From: Dendrocalamus latiflorus
Lineage: Eukaryota > Streptophyta > Magnoliopsida > Poales > Poaceae
Assembly: GCA_017311315.1 (NCBI GenBank)
Contig: CM029609.1
Span: 40,236,744 to 40,300,743 of the forward strand
DNA: 64,000 bases
Reading direction: 5' to 3'
Shown: one piece after another, positions 12,255 to 22,181 of the stretch
Numbering within the stretch: the stretch's first letter is position 1
How the letters are laid out: each line of letters starts with the position of its first letter
Position numbers and translations under genes: made by a program
The notes under the pieces: generated by a model
What the model was told of the DNA's origin: nothing
Seen by the model: the letters and a program-made list of their open reading frames with translations, nothing else
Database searches by the model: none

Positions 12255-12541
12255 GATCCAGCTGTGGTGATAGTTCACAGATAGTTATTAATAATAACCA
12301 TCTGTGATAATTGTGGATGTCACAGATGGTTTTTAATTAAAACTGTCTGTGATATTACCGTATATGGCTATTAATACAAAACGTATGTGATGCATCTCTT
12401 ATATGCATGAATGGCGCTGCGCACTTCATCTCCCTGATGCGTCTCTGATCACTTCATCTCCCCGATGCGTCTTTGATCATTTCGACTCCTTGATATGTCT
12501 CTTCATTTCACAGACTGAATTTATAAAAATGCTCATCCGCC

Positions 12542-13115
12542 ATGTATAGAAGACGAATCCCCACATTGCTGATACACATATCTCCTCTCAAGCACAAACA
12601 AATAGCTCTGGTGGTCTCTTCCTTGTCACCGGCATTGATGGCCAACCTGGCCATCCTGTACAAGCACCTCACTGGCCGTACACTTACGGATGCTGCGGAA
12701 GGACACTATGCAAATAGTGTCCTCCCTTGTATGTTCGAGGATTTGCTGAAGTAGTTAAAGGCCACCTTCCATCATCTTGACATCCTCCTCCACCGTATCT
12801 TCTGGTTCGTCTCTCACTTTCAGTGAGCTAACCTCACCATTGACGTGGTCCTCCATAACGAAGTTGCATGTCTCCAAGAGGCTTGCTGTCGCTTGGAGTA
12901 CTTAATAGAGGCGGCAGGTGACTGAGTCAACCTTGCTGAGACCCCTCAAGAAAGGGAAGATAGCCTATGGGCTCAATTCGATTTGATTGTTTAGTTGGAG
13001 AGTGTTCGGAAGACACTTGAATGAGTGCATCAGTAGGCAGACACATTTTAGGCTTTGTTCACTGATAATCCCAAATAGTTCGATGCCAACCATGTCGTCT
13101 ATGAAGTTTTGAAGA
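12542..13115 (+). pseudogene. Broken copy of the CACTA accessory helical ORF
   Basis: Translating across stops gives segments such as LVVSSLSPALMANL, HLTGRTLTDAAEGHYAN, LHNEVACLQEACCRLEYL and LESVRKTLE. These line up in order with the minus-strand ORF at 20903-21457 (VIISFLSSVHHELFG, RNLTQAASNL, FLHNVRNAEEALHALQRL). At least five in-frame stops interrupt it. The function of the parent protein is unknown to me. The similarity was judged by eye and is modest but collinear. Confidence 0.6.
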
Positions 13116-13303
13116 CAGAGATAGAATGCTACCTCCGCCACTGGAAAAACTTCAAAACAGTTAGAATTCTACTTTTTTTAATCTTTTGCGAAATGTACTA
13201 GCCATGCTATTTGGACATATGTAAATAAAAGCAGTCGAATTTGTATTTGCTGTCATATATATGTAAACAATTAAGTAATACATATTTACTCCTGAAGCAT
13301 TAC

Positions 13304-13415
13304 TGAATTTGCATTTATGTATATGCGAATGTGTCATGTATGTCTGAATTTGCATTTATATACATGAGAATGTGTCATATATATTTGAATTTGCATTTAT
13401 GTATATGAGAATGAA
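13304..13415. repeat. Short minisatellite, about 41-bp unit, three copies
   Basis: The unit starts TGAATTTGCATTTATGTATA and is repeated three times with small changes. It sits just inside the right subterminal motifs of the decayed CACTA, the same relative place as the 38-bp minisatellite inside the intact CACTA. Confidence 0.75.
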
Positions 13416-13559
13416 TTTAGAACCATCTGTGATGTTTATTACCATAGACGGTTCTAATTTTGAACCGTCTGTGATGTGTATTTTCACAAACGGTTCTAAT
13501 TTAGAACCGTCTATGATGTGTTTAGCCTATTTATATTTAGACTCTATGGTTTGCCTACA

Positions 13560-13900
13560 CCCCTACTCAAAGGTTTAATATATTTCTAACTCTCCCTTGA
13601 GTACGAGCAGCCACCTCCTGTCCAAGCACGCCTCCTCCTCCTCGGCATGCCTCCTCCCCCGAGTTGGTCACCTCCCCTGAGCACGCTGCCTCCTCCCCAG
13701 TGCGCCTTCTTCCCTAAGTTGGTCACCTCCTCCCCAAGCACGCTGCCTCATCCTCAGCGCACCTCCCCCCGAGCCGACCACCTCCTCCCCAGTGGCCTCC
13801 TTCCCCGAGCTGGCTACCTCCTCCCCGAACACGCCGCCTCCTTCCTAGCGCGCCTCGTCCCTGAGCACACCATATGTAACATTCTTCTTTCTTGTTTATG
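13560..13900. other. C-rich, proline-coding low-complexity stretch
   Basis: Imperfect repeats of CACCTCCTCCCC-type words produce an open frame (13647-13901) of proline, serine and leucine. There is no domain or conserved start, so I do not call it a gene. It may be part of a 5' region of a mobile element. Confidence 0.4.
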
Positions 13901-15357
13901 ATATGACGATGAACAATTTATCATCATGGTTACTCCCGAGGATGAATGCCTGGGTTTAAGTTTCAATTATGCCCTTTTGATGTCAATACCCCACCCATGT
14001 ATATAAACCCCAGGAGGGGCAGGAGGAGGGGCATCCTCTCATTCTTACTCACCAACTCTCCTTGTGTTGGCTCTCCTCTCCTTCCACTAGTCCCCTTCTT
14101 TACTGTTTGGCCTGTAGCCACAACAAATGGCGCCGTCCATGGGGACTGAGCGAGAAGTTGCGCAAGGGCGCTAGAGATGGCTACCACCGAAGGGACTTCC
14201 TAGCGCAAAATGGAAGTATCTCAGGTTGCTCGTATCATGAGCGTCACAGATAAGTTCATCTTGTCACTAGCCTGTTCGCTTCAGGATGTATATACACCTC
14301 ATTAAATATGGCAAAGCTGCTTCATATCTGAAGTGTTCTTGAGTGATTTATCTTACCAACATCTCCTGCCTCCACGGCCTACCCATCACACACGCACACA
14401 GATCTGTTGTGAGCTCTCATTTCTTTTCCAGATCCAGATCTGATCGGGTAGGCGAGGGAGGAGTAGTGATTTATCCTACCAACAGATGAGAAGCTGCTCA
14501 TCCTGCGCCGCAGATAAGTTCATCTTGATGCTAGCCCGCTCGCTTTGGGATATATATACAATGCATGATAATATCCTTATGATATGTGACCGCATATTAT
14601 ACGTGTATGAGCGTATAGGGTAGGATTGTAGTAAATGGATGGATCCCCGGGTGTAGCAAGATCCAAATGCATGAGGTTGATCGAGATTAATCAACATGAT
14701 TAGATTAATTTCTTCCTCTTGGGTTCTCTTTCTTTCTGTCTTCGCTACGGTCAGAGTGGTCTCTGCCGAGGCCGGAGAGGAGTCTTCGCTGAGCTGCGTG
14801 GAGCCTTCATCGTGGTGTCCGTAGTCTTCGCCGAGCTGTCTGGAGCCTTCACCGACTTCGCAGCGACGTCAACCATTGGCATACATGCACGCACTCCACA
14901 CAAATTCTCACCACGTGCATGCATTGGATCAATGACTAGTTCACTTTGCATGCATGCACATAGCGTGAGCGCAGGTTAACCATGCATGCATGCATGTCGA
15001 CCCAGGGAAAGAAGCATACGGGAATTTAGTAGTGTACAACGTACACCCCGCTCGGTGTTCGCGCTTTGGCTCCATCTCCGCTCGTCGGGGAACGCGCGCG
15101 CAGCCTAGGCCTCTGCTCAGCATTAGTGCCTTGGGCTCCGATCGTTTGCAACTATCAAATATATATTATTTTAGAATTTACTACTAATATCTTATTAAAT
15201 ATTGCCTTGGAGCTCACGTGTCAATAATACATGAAGTGTTAAATTTGAAAGTGCATGTGTTTACAGTGGCAACCAATGAAATATGACGTGCATGGCACAT
15301 GCACGTCGTACATTGCACTGCATGCATTGCGCTCTGGGCCTTCGCACGTCCTCGGCG

Positions 15358-15540
15358 ATACTTTGCCGGCCTCCGCTCAGCCCCGCGACGACATCGCCGG
15401 CATTCGGCTTGGCTTCGAGACGACTTTGCCGGCCTTCGCTCAGCCCCGTGACGACGTCGCCGGCATTCGGCTCGGCTTCGAGACAACTTCGCCGGCCTCC
15501 GCTCGGCCCCGCGACGACTTCGCCGGCCTTCGACTCAGTT
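15358..15540. repeat. 63-bp tandem repeat, about three copies
   Basis: The unit contains GCCGGCCTCCGCTCAGCCCC and CGGCTTCGAGACGAC. At 63 bp it is 21 codons long, so each frame stays open through the array. It lies in the internal region of the LTR element at 13985-16304. Confidence 0.85.
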
Positions 15541-15629
15541 CCAGCGGCAGCCATGTTACGCTGCATGCAAGAGAAGACCAGGCATACATGTTAGGCATGT
15601 AATGAAATATGCAAGTCTTCGGTGTTTGA

Positions 15630-15890
15630 CTTCACCGTCCGCCTTGTAGGCATTGCCTCGGCGGGACGGCCCGGCTCCAGTGCAGGACTTCACCGTCCGC
15701 CTCGCAGGCATCGCCCCGGCGGGACAGCCCAACTCCAGCGTAGGACTTCGCCGTCCGCCTTGTGGGTATACCTCGGCAGGACGGCCCGGCTCTGGCGCAG
15801 GACTCGTCGTCCGCCTTGTAGGCATCACCTCGGCGGGACAGCCCGTCTGCGGCGTTGGACTTCGTCGTCCGCCTGTAGGCATTGCCTCAG
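15630..15890. repeat. 58-bp tandem repeat, about 4.5 copies
   Basis: The unit begins CTTCACCGTCCGCCTTGTAG and ends with CCAGTGCAGGA-like sequence; copies differ by small changes and slight length variation. It lies just before the 3' LTR of the same element. Confidence 0.85.
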
Positions 15891-16304
15891 GGGGCTGCAA
15901 GTTACTAGTTGCATCGGCTCGCCAGTCGGCACCCTCGCGCTTGCTGTTGGGGAACGGGGGGCTGGGATAGTTGATCACGTCAGCTCGCCCATCGGGAGCT
16001 CTGTGCTTGCTGTCGAGGGAGTACTGTTGTGGGGGTGGCCCAACCCCTCGTGACTGGGCATTGCAACTGGCCCAACATGTAATAGGCCCAATAGTATAGA
16101 GGAATATACCAATGTATCATCATCTTTTGTAAGTACTAAGGGGTAGGATGGGGATTTTCCATCCTACCCCACCCATGTATATAAATCCCCAGGAGAGGCA
16201 GGAGGAGGGGCATCCTCTCATTCTTACTCACCAACTCTCCTTCTGTTGGCTCTCCTCTCCTTCCACTAGTCCCCTTCTTTACTGTTTGGCATATAGCCAC
16301 AACA

Positions 16305-16795
16305 AATTCATTCATATAGATGAAGTTTGTAACTCCTTATATTTTATTCACCTCTATCACCTGCCAAAGTAACCTCTGCCCACCTTCTTAATTAACTTAA
16401 GTGGCCAACTGCTCCGTCGGTTTCCGTTTATCTCTTTTCTCTTCTCTTTCATAACCTTTCTTTGATTTAAAGATTTTTCTCATTTTCATGGAAATGATAT
16501 CAGATAGTAACGAAATACTTGTTTTACTGAATATACTTAGTACTATTGTTTGAAGGAATGTTTGCCTAAGTTTAAATGGAAGCTCTGGGTCTCCACATTA
16601 CCCTAATATAATTCACTCTGAAAACTCGGTACCTCGCCTGCAAATTATACGGATACTAAGATTTAATCTAATGTGTCAATAAAATAACATGGTATACATA
16701 AATGAGAGAATTATATTAAAGCATTTTTGCATAATTTCTATTGGAGCTGAACTCATTACTCTGATCGCTATTTCCTCGGGAGAAAGACCGCTTTA
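16305..16795. other. Non-coding, nothing recognised
   Basis: A/T-rich sequence right of the 3' LTR, with no convincing gene or repeat. Confidence 0.4.
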
Positions 16796-17150
16796 CTCAG
16801 ATGCTCTGACTACTGTGGTACTCTTACAAGTACTACTTTCGACTCCGACTGCTAAGGTACACTTACGAGTATGACTTCTGACTACCGACTACTACGGTAC
16901 TCATACGCGTACGACTTTTGACCAACGACTGCTATGGTACTCTTATGAGTGCGACTTCTGACTACCGACTGCTACGATACTCTTATGAGTTCAACTTCCG
17001 ACTACCGACTACTATGGTAATCTTACGGCTTCTGACTACTGATTGCTACGGTACTCTTATGAGTGCGATTTCTGACTACCGACTACTACAGTACTCTTAC
17101 GAGTGTGACTTCCAACTACCGACTACTACGGTACTCGTAATACGACTTCT
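16796..17150. repeat. 40-bp minisatellite, about nine copies
   Basis: The unit is built from GACTACCGACTACTACGGTA followed by CTCTTACGAGTGCGACTTCT, with point changes between copies. Confidence 0.9.
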
Positions 17151-17159
17151 GACTACCCA

Positions 17160-17350
17160 TCATACTCGGTACTCTGTACTCTTACATCGATCTCTATACT
17201 CGAATACTTCGACTGCCCTTCGTACTTTGTACTTAGTACTCTTACGACTGATCTTTGTACTTGAACGCTTCGACTGCCCATCGTATTCGGTACTCTTACG
17301 ACTGATCTCTATACTCGAACACTTTGACTGCCCTTCATACTCGGTACTAC
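17160..17350. repeat. Tandem repeat of about 57 bp, three copies
   Basis: The unit contains CGGTACTCTTACGACTGATC and CTCGAACACTTCGACTGCCC. It directly follows the 40-bp minisatellite and shares the words GGTACTCTTACGA with it, which suggests a common origin. Confidence 0.85.
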
Positions 17351-17379
17351 AGTTTTGGAGCTACAGTACGACTACTTAT

Positions 17380-17595
17380 TTTGACCACTGCTTTGACTGC
17401 TTTTTCGACCACAGCTTAGACTGTTTCTTCGACCATGGCTTAGACTGTTTCTTCGACCACAGCTTAGACTACTTCAACCATGGCTTAGACTACTTCTTCG
17501 ACCATGGCTTAGACTCCTTTTCGACCATGGTTTAGACTCCTTCTTCGACCATGGTTTAGACTGTTTCTTTGACCATGCTTAGACTACTTCTTCGA
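17380..17595. repeat. 24-27-bp minisatellite, about eight copies
   Basis: The unit is TTCTTCGACCATGGCTTAGA followed by CTG/CTAC/CTCC variants. It is the third tandem array in a row over 0.8 kb. Confidence 0.9.
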
Positions 17596-18344
17596 CCACC
17601 TCAAACACATTCAACGCATGAGTCAAGATTAGTTCCAACACTTTCCCCATTCGGCCGACTCCCTTACTCCCTCATTTCTTCTTCCTTTCTATTTCTCCCC
17701 TCCTCACACCTGCTCTGGATCTAGCCCTCGGTGATGTGCCACCTTGGCCCTTCTCTGACCATGGCGCCTCTGCCTCCTCCTTGGCTTGGCTTCAGGTAGC
17801 TCCTTTGTCGTCCTCGTGTCACCTCTCGGCGTCGTCGCCTATGGTGCCTCCACTCGATCGCCCTCTCTGCTAGTGCCACCGGCTCCCCCACTACGTCGAC
17901 CTCTCTAGCCCCTCATTGACTCTGGCTCCTCGTCGCCTGAGCTCGACGTGCCATCACTGGTAACCCTAGATCGCCCTATGGTATACCTTTCCTTCCCTCT
18001 ACTCTCTCTCTCCCCCTCCTATGCATAATTTTGGTGGTGGTTAAGTGGTGCCCAAGTGATGCTATGCGACATTCGGCTAGTTGCTTATTGACTATGGATT
18101 ATGCATGGTTTAATCTTGAGAAATTGTTGCTATTACTATGGATAATTGGTGGGCTATCTTTGCTAGTTGTTGTCGGGTTGCTTCGGGAAGGATTGGAATT
18201 ATGCCCTTGGTGGTCGGTTGTGTGGTGTTGCTAGCAAGGGTTGTGGCTTTCTCCTCCTACGGTCTGATATCCTGCTACCTGGCTCCTTGCTCGTAGTCGA
18301 CTGGCCTTGATTCTTGCCTTGTGGTGGTCGGCGAAATGTGCCTA
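17596..18344. other. No recognisable gene
   Basis: A pyrimidine-rich stretch resembling a 5' leader (17640-18010) is followed by mixed sequence with an open frame of 67 codons (18031-18234) of no known family. It could be the unrecognised part of an LTR element. Confidence 0.35.
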
Positions 18345-18620
18345 TGTGGGGTTGGAATTGGGATGGAAAATAAAAGGAAGAGAGGGGTGGGCTGGCTAGT
18401 GGTGTGGCCAATGTTTCTTCTCCCTTCTCTTCTAGTCTTCTAGACCAGCTGGCTTGGTTTTAATTCTTTGTTGTGATGTGAATTCTCGAAGTGTTTTGCT
18501 ATCCCTTCTGAACAGTGTAAACTGCATAGATATTATTTTGGTTGATTGGCTGGTTCCCAAGGTGATAGTTCGGTCCGAATATTAACTTGGCCATTTTGTT
18601 TATTATTATTAACATTAACA

Positions 18621-18870
18621 GTTTTGCTATTGCATAGGCGACTGAAATTTTTTTTATCTTTTAGACATATGAAATTGCACTCTCAATCAACTGTAGTTGC
18701 AGCCCCCTAAAAAAACACCTGCAACTTCAGGTGATTCAGAGTGTAACTTTAATCAACTGAAATTGCAGCCCTCATCCCAAAAAATCACCTGTAACTTCAG
18801 GTGATTCAGAGTGCAACTTCAAGTAACTGAAAGATAAAAAAATTTCAATCGCTTGTGCAATAGTCACTCC
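18621..18870. mobile_element. 250-bp MITE (Mutator-like?) present only in duplicate A
   Basis: The ends form a long inverted repeat of about 34 bp: left GTTTTGCTATTGCATAGGCG, right (reverse complement) GAGTGACTATTGCACAAGCG, both continuing into TGAAATTTTTTT. The inside contains a tandem repeat of about 63 bp built around CAACTTCAGGTGATTCAGAG. The duplicate at 31.9 kb runs without it from TTATTAATATTAATTATG, so this is a real insertion. Flanking TAACA words may be part of a longer, decayed 9-bp duplication. Confidence 0.8.
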
Positions 18871-19192
18871 TAACACTAATTATGTCGATTAAATTAGTTA
18901 GAAAAATGCGAAACGTTACAGCACGTACGTCGAGCAAACAAACAACATTCCGTGCCAATTCTGTAGCTGGCGTCTGGACGCCACGGAGTGAGCACGTAAA
19001 GGCAAACGCCGTAATTTTCAATCCCGCCGTGTGGTTGTAATGTAGGAAAACATTACTCCGTTAATTATCCATTAAGGTAATGCATGTGTCACTACAACGG
19101 AATCGAAGCATGAAAGTTTGTTAATTAATTACTCGTTGCAGCAGTGAGACGCTAACGCTAAACTTTGTACCAAACCTCTGATGAGGCGAACA

Positions 19193-19200
19193 CTATTTAT
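19193..19200 (+). promoter_or_regulatory. TATA-like box of RING-H2 gene 1
   Basis: CTATTTAT lies about 100 bp upstream of the start codon in the sequence shared with the duplicate gene. It is the only plausible TATA element in that stretch. Confidence 0.5.
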
Positions 19201-19301
19201 TGTCGCGGAAGCCTTCGAACCTTGCAACACTACTAATCAAGTTAACTAGAAGCAAGCACGAGCCTTACTTATTAGTACACACTAGCCTCTAGTTACTCAT
19301 C

Positions 19302-19913
19302 ATGCTCAATTTGTACCCGAGGCCAGTGGCGAGCTCCGGCGATGGCGACGACGACGTCGACGGCTACCGCGCCTTCTACGGCATCGCCGTCGTCTGCCTG
19401 TCCATCTTCCTGTTCTGCGTGCTCGCCGCCTTCGTCAGCGTCTGGAAGGCGTGCGCCTTCGCCGCCACGGCCGCGCTGCTCCTCAGCGTCGTCGGCTGCT
19501 TCGCGCCCAAGAGATGGTTTCGTCGGAGGGGGAGGCCAGCGAGCGCGGAGCTTATAATTACTGTCACGACCAATGGGGCAAGGGCTCCAGGGTGCGCATG
19601 CGCCCCAGCGAACGCGCCGCCGGCGTTCGCGTACGTGTGCCCGCTCGAGAGTGACCGCACCGGCAAGCCGGCGGCCGGGAGCTGCGTGATGTGCTCGGTG
19701 TGCCTGGAGGACGTGCACGGCGGCGAGATTGTGCGGCAGCTGCCGGCGTGCAGGCACATCTTCCACGTGGAGTGCATTGACATGTGGCTGCACTCGCACC
19801 GGACGTGCCCGATGTGCCGTTGCGTGATCTCACCGCCGCCGATGGTGACAGCGAAAGCGGCGGCGTCAGAAGAGGCGCTGGAGTTGTCGGATGAGGCGTT
19901 GCCGCCGGTGTAG
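19302..19913 (+). CDS. RING-H2 finger membrane protein, ATL-like E3 ubiquitin ligase, gene 1
   Basis: A 203-residue, intronless open frame. Residues about 24-66 form a hydrophobic region that can supply one or two membrane spans, followed by a basic stretch (KRWFRRRGR). A proline/alanine-rich linker leads to a RING-H2 domain at about 131-172 with all eight ligands: C131, C134, C150, H152, H155, C158, C169 and C172, including WLHSHRTCPMC. This order (membrane segment, linker, C-terminal RING-H2) is that of plant ATL-type ligases, which recruit an E2 enzyme and ubiquitylate targets at membranes. It is at the short end of the family, and I see no clear GLD motif. Substrates are unknown. It is one of five related loci in the window, all on the + strand. 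The start is supported by conservation of the upstream sequence in the duplicate and by the same position in gene 2. Confidence 0.93.
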   Translation: MLNLYPRPVASSGDGDDDVDGYRAFYGIAVVCLSIFLFCVLAAFVSVWKACAFAATAALLLSVVGCFAPKRWFRRRGRPASAELIITVTTNGARAPGCACAPANAPPAFAYVCPLESDRTGKPAAGSCVMCSVCLEDVHGGEIVRQLPACRHIFHVECIDMWLHSHRTCPMCRCVISPPPMVTAKAAASEEALELSDEALPPV

Positions 19914-20470
19914 CTAGCTAGTGCAGTGTTTGCATAACGAGTGTATGTAAGAGTGTCGTTTACCTTGGCCTAGAAATGATACTGTCCAGCCAAATGTTAC
20001 TGAAACACCCCGAAAATTTCGAAATTTTTGAATTTTTTTGAAATTCTTTTAAATTCGGATTTATTTCTCTTTTTGGCAATTCTCAGTGAATTGACGCTTT
20101 CCTTTTTGGTCCTTTCCGTCTTCTCTTCTTGATGGCGCCTCCGGGCAGTGTCGCCTCTCCCTTCTCCCTGGCGCTCCCGCGCGTGCATTGCCTCCCCACC
20201 GCCTCTGCCGACTCTAGCACATGCGTCGCCTCCTCCCCGCGTGAGATACGTGTTACCTCTGCGTAGCTAGTCCCACCGCTCAACCTCTCATCTCCGCCAT
20301 TTCTTGCCCTGTGCGCAACCTCCTTCGAGTTCACCCCCCTTGCCGTTCATCCCCCTGCCGCAGCTCCTCTTTCTCTCTCGGTCTTTCTTAGCTCGAGTAC
20401 CCGAGTCAAAGAGCTATACATTTGCACTCTCCCTTATCCCCAGCCACTACTACAGAAAGACTAATAGTAG

Positions 20471-20800
20471 ACGGCAAATCACAGACGGTTTTGTGAAACC
20501 GTCTATAATGTAAACTATTACAGACGGTTTTAATTTGAAGGCCGTCTGTGGTATTTGTGGCGGGAAAAAGGAGTATCACAGACGGTTCTTACTGCTGAAC
20601 CGTCTGTGATACTGGAATATCACAGACGGTTTTTATTAAAAACCGTCTGTGATAATCTGGGATTATCACAGACGGTTTTTTTATTAAAAACCGTCTGTGT
20701 TGTGTCGACTATCACAGCCGGTTGTTGTTAAGAACCGTCTGGGAATGTTCACAGACGGTTTTTCACAAGAACCGGCTGTGATGTCCCTTTGTCTGTCATA
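20471..20800. repeat. Left subterminal array, about seven inverted motif pairs
   Basis: Each unit is ATCACAGACGGTTTT, a 4-12-bp loop, and the reverse complement AAAACCGTCTGTGAT, giving a row of short hairpins. In En/Spm elements subterminal repeats are the binding sites of the TNPA-type protein; here that role is inferred. Confidence 0.9.
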
Positions 20801-20902
20801 ATCTAGATCAGAGGTTAATATATAAGTACACATTGCTTCTAATAACTTAACTACAGAACTACTGAGAGAAGAGGTCACAAATTAAAGGCAAATTTATTAA
20901 TT

Positions 20903-21457
20903 TCAATTAGAGGCAAATTTATTACAAAAGTCGCACAGGTAAAGAGTTTCCCAGATTGTATTCTTTTGGGCTTCGTAAGCTTCTTCTTCAACTTGGGGAT
21001 TTGGAGGATCAACCGCTAAATTCTCGAACGCCGTTAAGATTGCCCTTGTCCTCAGCACTTCCTCGTGCAGCCTGGGCAAATGATCAGCAGCATCCATAAT
21101 GTCGTACAGGATAGCATGAAAAGATTCGTCAGAATCTGCCGTTTCTGCTTGATCGGCAAGGCTATCCATCAGTCTCTGCAATGCGTGTAGAGCTTCTTCC
21201 GCATTGCGCACATTGTGGAGAAAAACCAGGGTGAGGGCTGTTTCCCTTTCTTGAGCGGCAGCGAGACGTCTCCGTCGACGGCGGAGGATCAGGTCAAGCT
21301 GACGGATGCAAGAAAGTCGGGGAAGGAGAGCAGGGCGGGTGCGGAGAAGCTGCTCCAGATGCAAATTGCTGGCCGCCTGTGTAAGGTTCCGGCCGAACAA
21401 TTCGTGATGAACAGATGAGAGGAAGGAGATGATCACAAGAACAGTAGTAGAAGCCAT
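20903..21457 (-). CDS. Unknown helical protein encoded in the CACTA element
   Basis: The open frame reaches back to 21529, but the methionine at 21457 (MASTTVLVII) starts the part conserved in the decayed copy at 12.5 kb, giving about 184 residues. It is leucine- and arginine-rich, predicted by eye to be mostly helical, with an RRRRRR stretch near residue 55 and an acidic C-terminal half (VEEEAYEAQ). I recognise no domain. It is transcribed opposite to the transposase gene and lies between two subterminal-type arrays. It could be a TNPA-like DNA-binding factor or a captured host gene; nothing in the sequence decides this. Confidence 0.55.
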   Translation of the reverse strand: MASTTVLVIISFLSSVHHELFGRNLTQAASNLHLEQLLRTRPALLPRLSCIRQLDLILRRRRRRLAAAQERETALTLVFLHNVRNAEEALHALQRLMDSLADQAETADSDESFHAILYDIMDAADHLPRLHEEVLRTRAILTAFENLAVDPPNPQVEEEAYEAQKNTIWETLYLCDFCNKFASN

Positions 21458-21654
21458 GTTGTATTGTATATTGTATTGTACGTACGTAGAAGAGACCTGG
21501 ATTAGGAGCGCATATTTAACCTTTAGCACAAACGGTTCGTATACCCAAACATTAATGATATAGATGCTTCGTATAATGATCGAGAGACGTTAATTAGACG
21601 ATCGAAACACGAAGCGTTCTGGCATCGAACACGCGCGAAGCGTTCTGGTATGAA

Positions 21655-21745
21655 GCTTATCACAGACGGTTTTTTATAAAAAACCGTCTGTGATAATTTA
21701 TTATCACAGACGGTTTTTAGTTAAAAATCGTCTGTGATAATGACT
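21655..21745. repeat. Internal CACTA motif array (two inverted pairs)
   Basis: TTATCACAGACGGTTTT and its reverse complement occur twice in hairpin pairs between the minus-strand ORF and the transposase remnant, 1.2 kb inside the element, where subterminal motifs are not expected. Confidence 0.9.
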
Positions 21746-22181
21746 ACGGCATTTATTGCGCTGCTCAGACCGCATCGTCTTCATTTCGATCCAGATCTAG
21801 CCACTGCTGCGCACTTTTTCACTCGGGAGGAAGCTAGAGCGATTTCAGGCCAGTTAATTTGGTGGGAAGATGCAGAGATTGAGCTTTGAATTAAGATTCA
21901 GACTTTCCTGGTTGCTGTAGATATGGTTAGTAATGAAATTTATTTATTTTTAATTGCATTACAATTTAGGTGTAAGTAATCCATGAGTGGTTATTGAAGA
22001 TGGTTAATTAATTTGCAAAATTGTTGGTTATATAATAGCTATTGTGTTTGTAATATGAATTGAGCTAGGAAATTAAGTCTCAATATAATAAATGTGGCCG
22101 GTATATATATAGTTATAATTAGTTATTCTAGATTTTAATATTAAGTTGTTATATATGTACGTAACGTAGGACCGAAGTTGG

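Larger units (their letters stand above)
12255..13535. mobile_element. Decayed CACTA-type element remnant
   Basis: Both ends carry mutated copies of the subterminal motif of the CACTA elements elsewhere in this window (TCACAGATGGTTTTTAATT with AACTGTCTGTGATA near 12330, and several AACCGTCTGTGATG/GACGGTTCTAA pairs at 13425-13530). Between them lie a broken open frame related to an accessory protein of the intact CACTA and a short minisatellite of the kind found there too. The CACTA termini themselves are not visible, so the true ends are unknown. Confidence 0.7.
13985..16304 (+). mobile_element. Non-autonomous LTR retrotransposon, 5' LTR truncated
   Basis: The right LTR is 16025-16304 (starts TGTTGTGGGGG, ends AGCCACAACA). 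The left LTR survives only as its last 140 bp (13985-14125), matching from CACCCATGTATATAAA to AGCCACAACA. Directly after it comes a primer-binding site beginning TGGCGCCGTCCATGGGGAC (from 14128), a class used by many plant gypsy-type elements. The internal 1.9 kb has no gag, protease, reverse transcriptase or integrase that I can recognise, only tandem repeats and non-coding sequence, so the element must have relied on proteins from elsewhere. Because the left end is truncated, no target duplication can be checked. Confidence 0.75.
18345..19985 (+). repeat. Segmental duplication, copy A (with RING-H2 gene 1)
   Basis: From GGGGTTGGAATTGGGATGG through the promoter, the whole RING-H2 gene and its 3' flank, this block matches 31661-33063 at high identity. 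The main structural differences are a roughly 250-bp inverted-repeat insertion present only here (18621-18870) and a few short indels in the promoter. The coding parts differ at 10 of 612 positions. Confidence 0.92.

Noticed and set aside
19293..19799. Long minus-strand frame opposite RING-H2 gene 1 (also at gene 2)
   Set aside because: Shadow of a G/C-rich coding sequence; the plus-strand frame carries the complete RING-H2 domain.
20471..20800. Regular short repeats with spacers, superficially CRISPR-like
   Set aside because: The repeats alternate in inverted orientation and are tied to CACTA termini; this is a plant genome and no cas gene is present.
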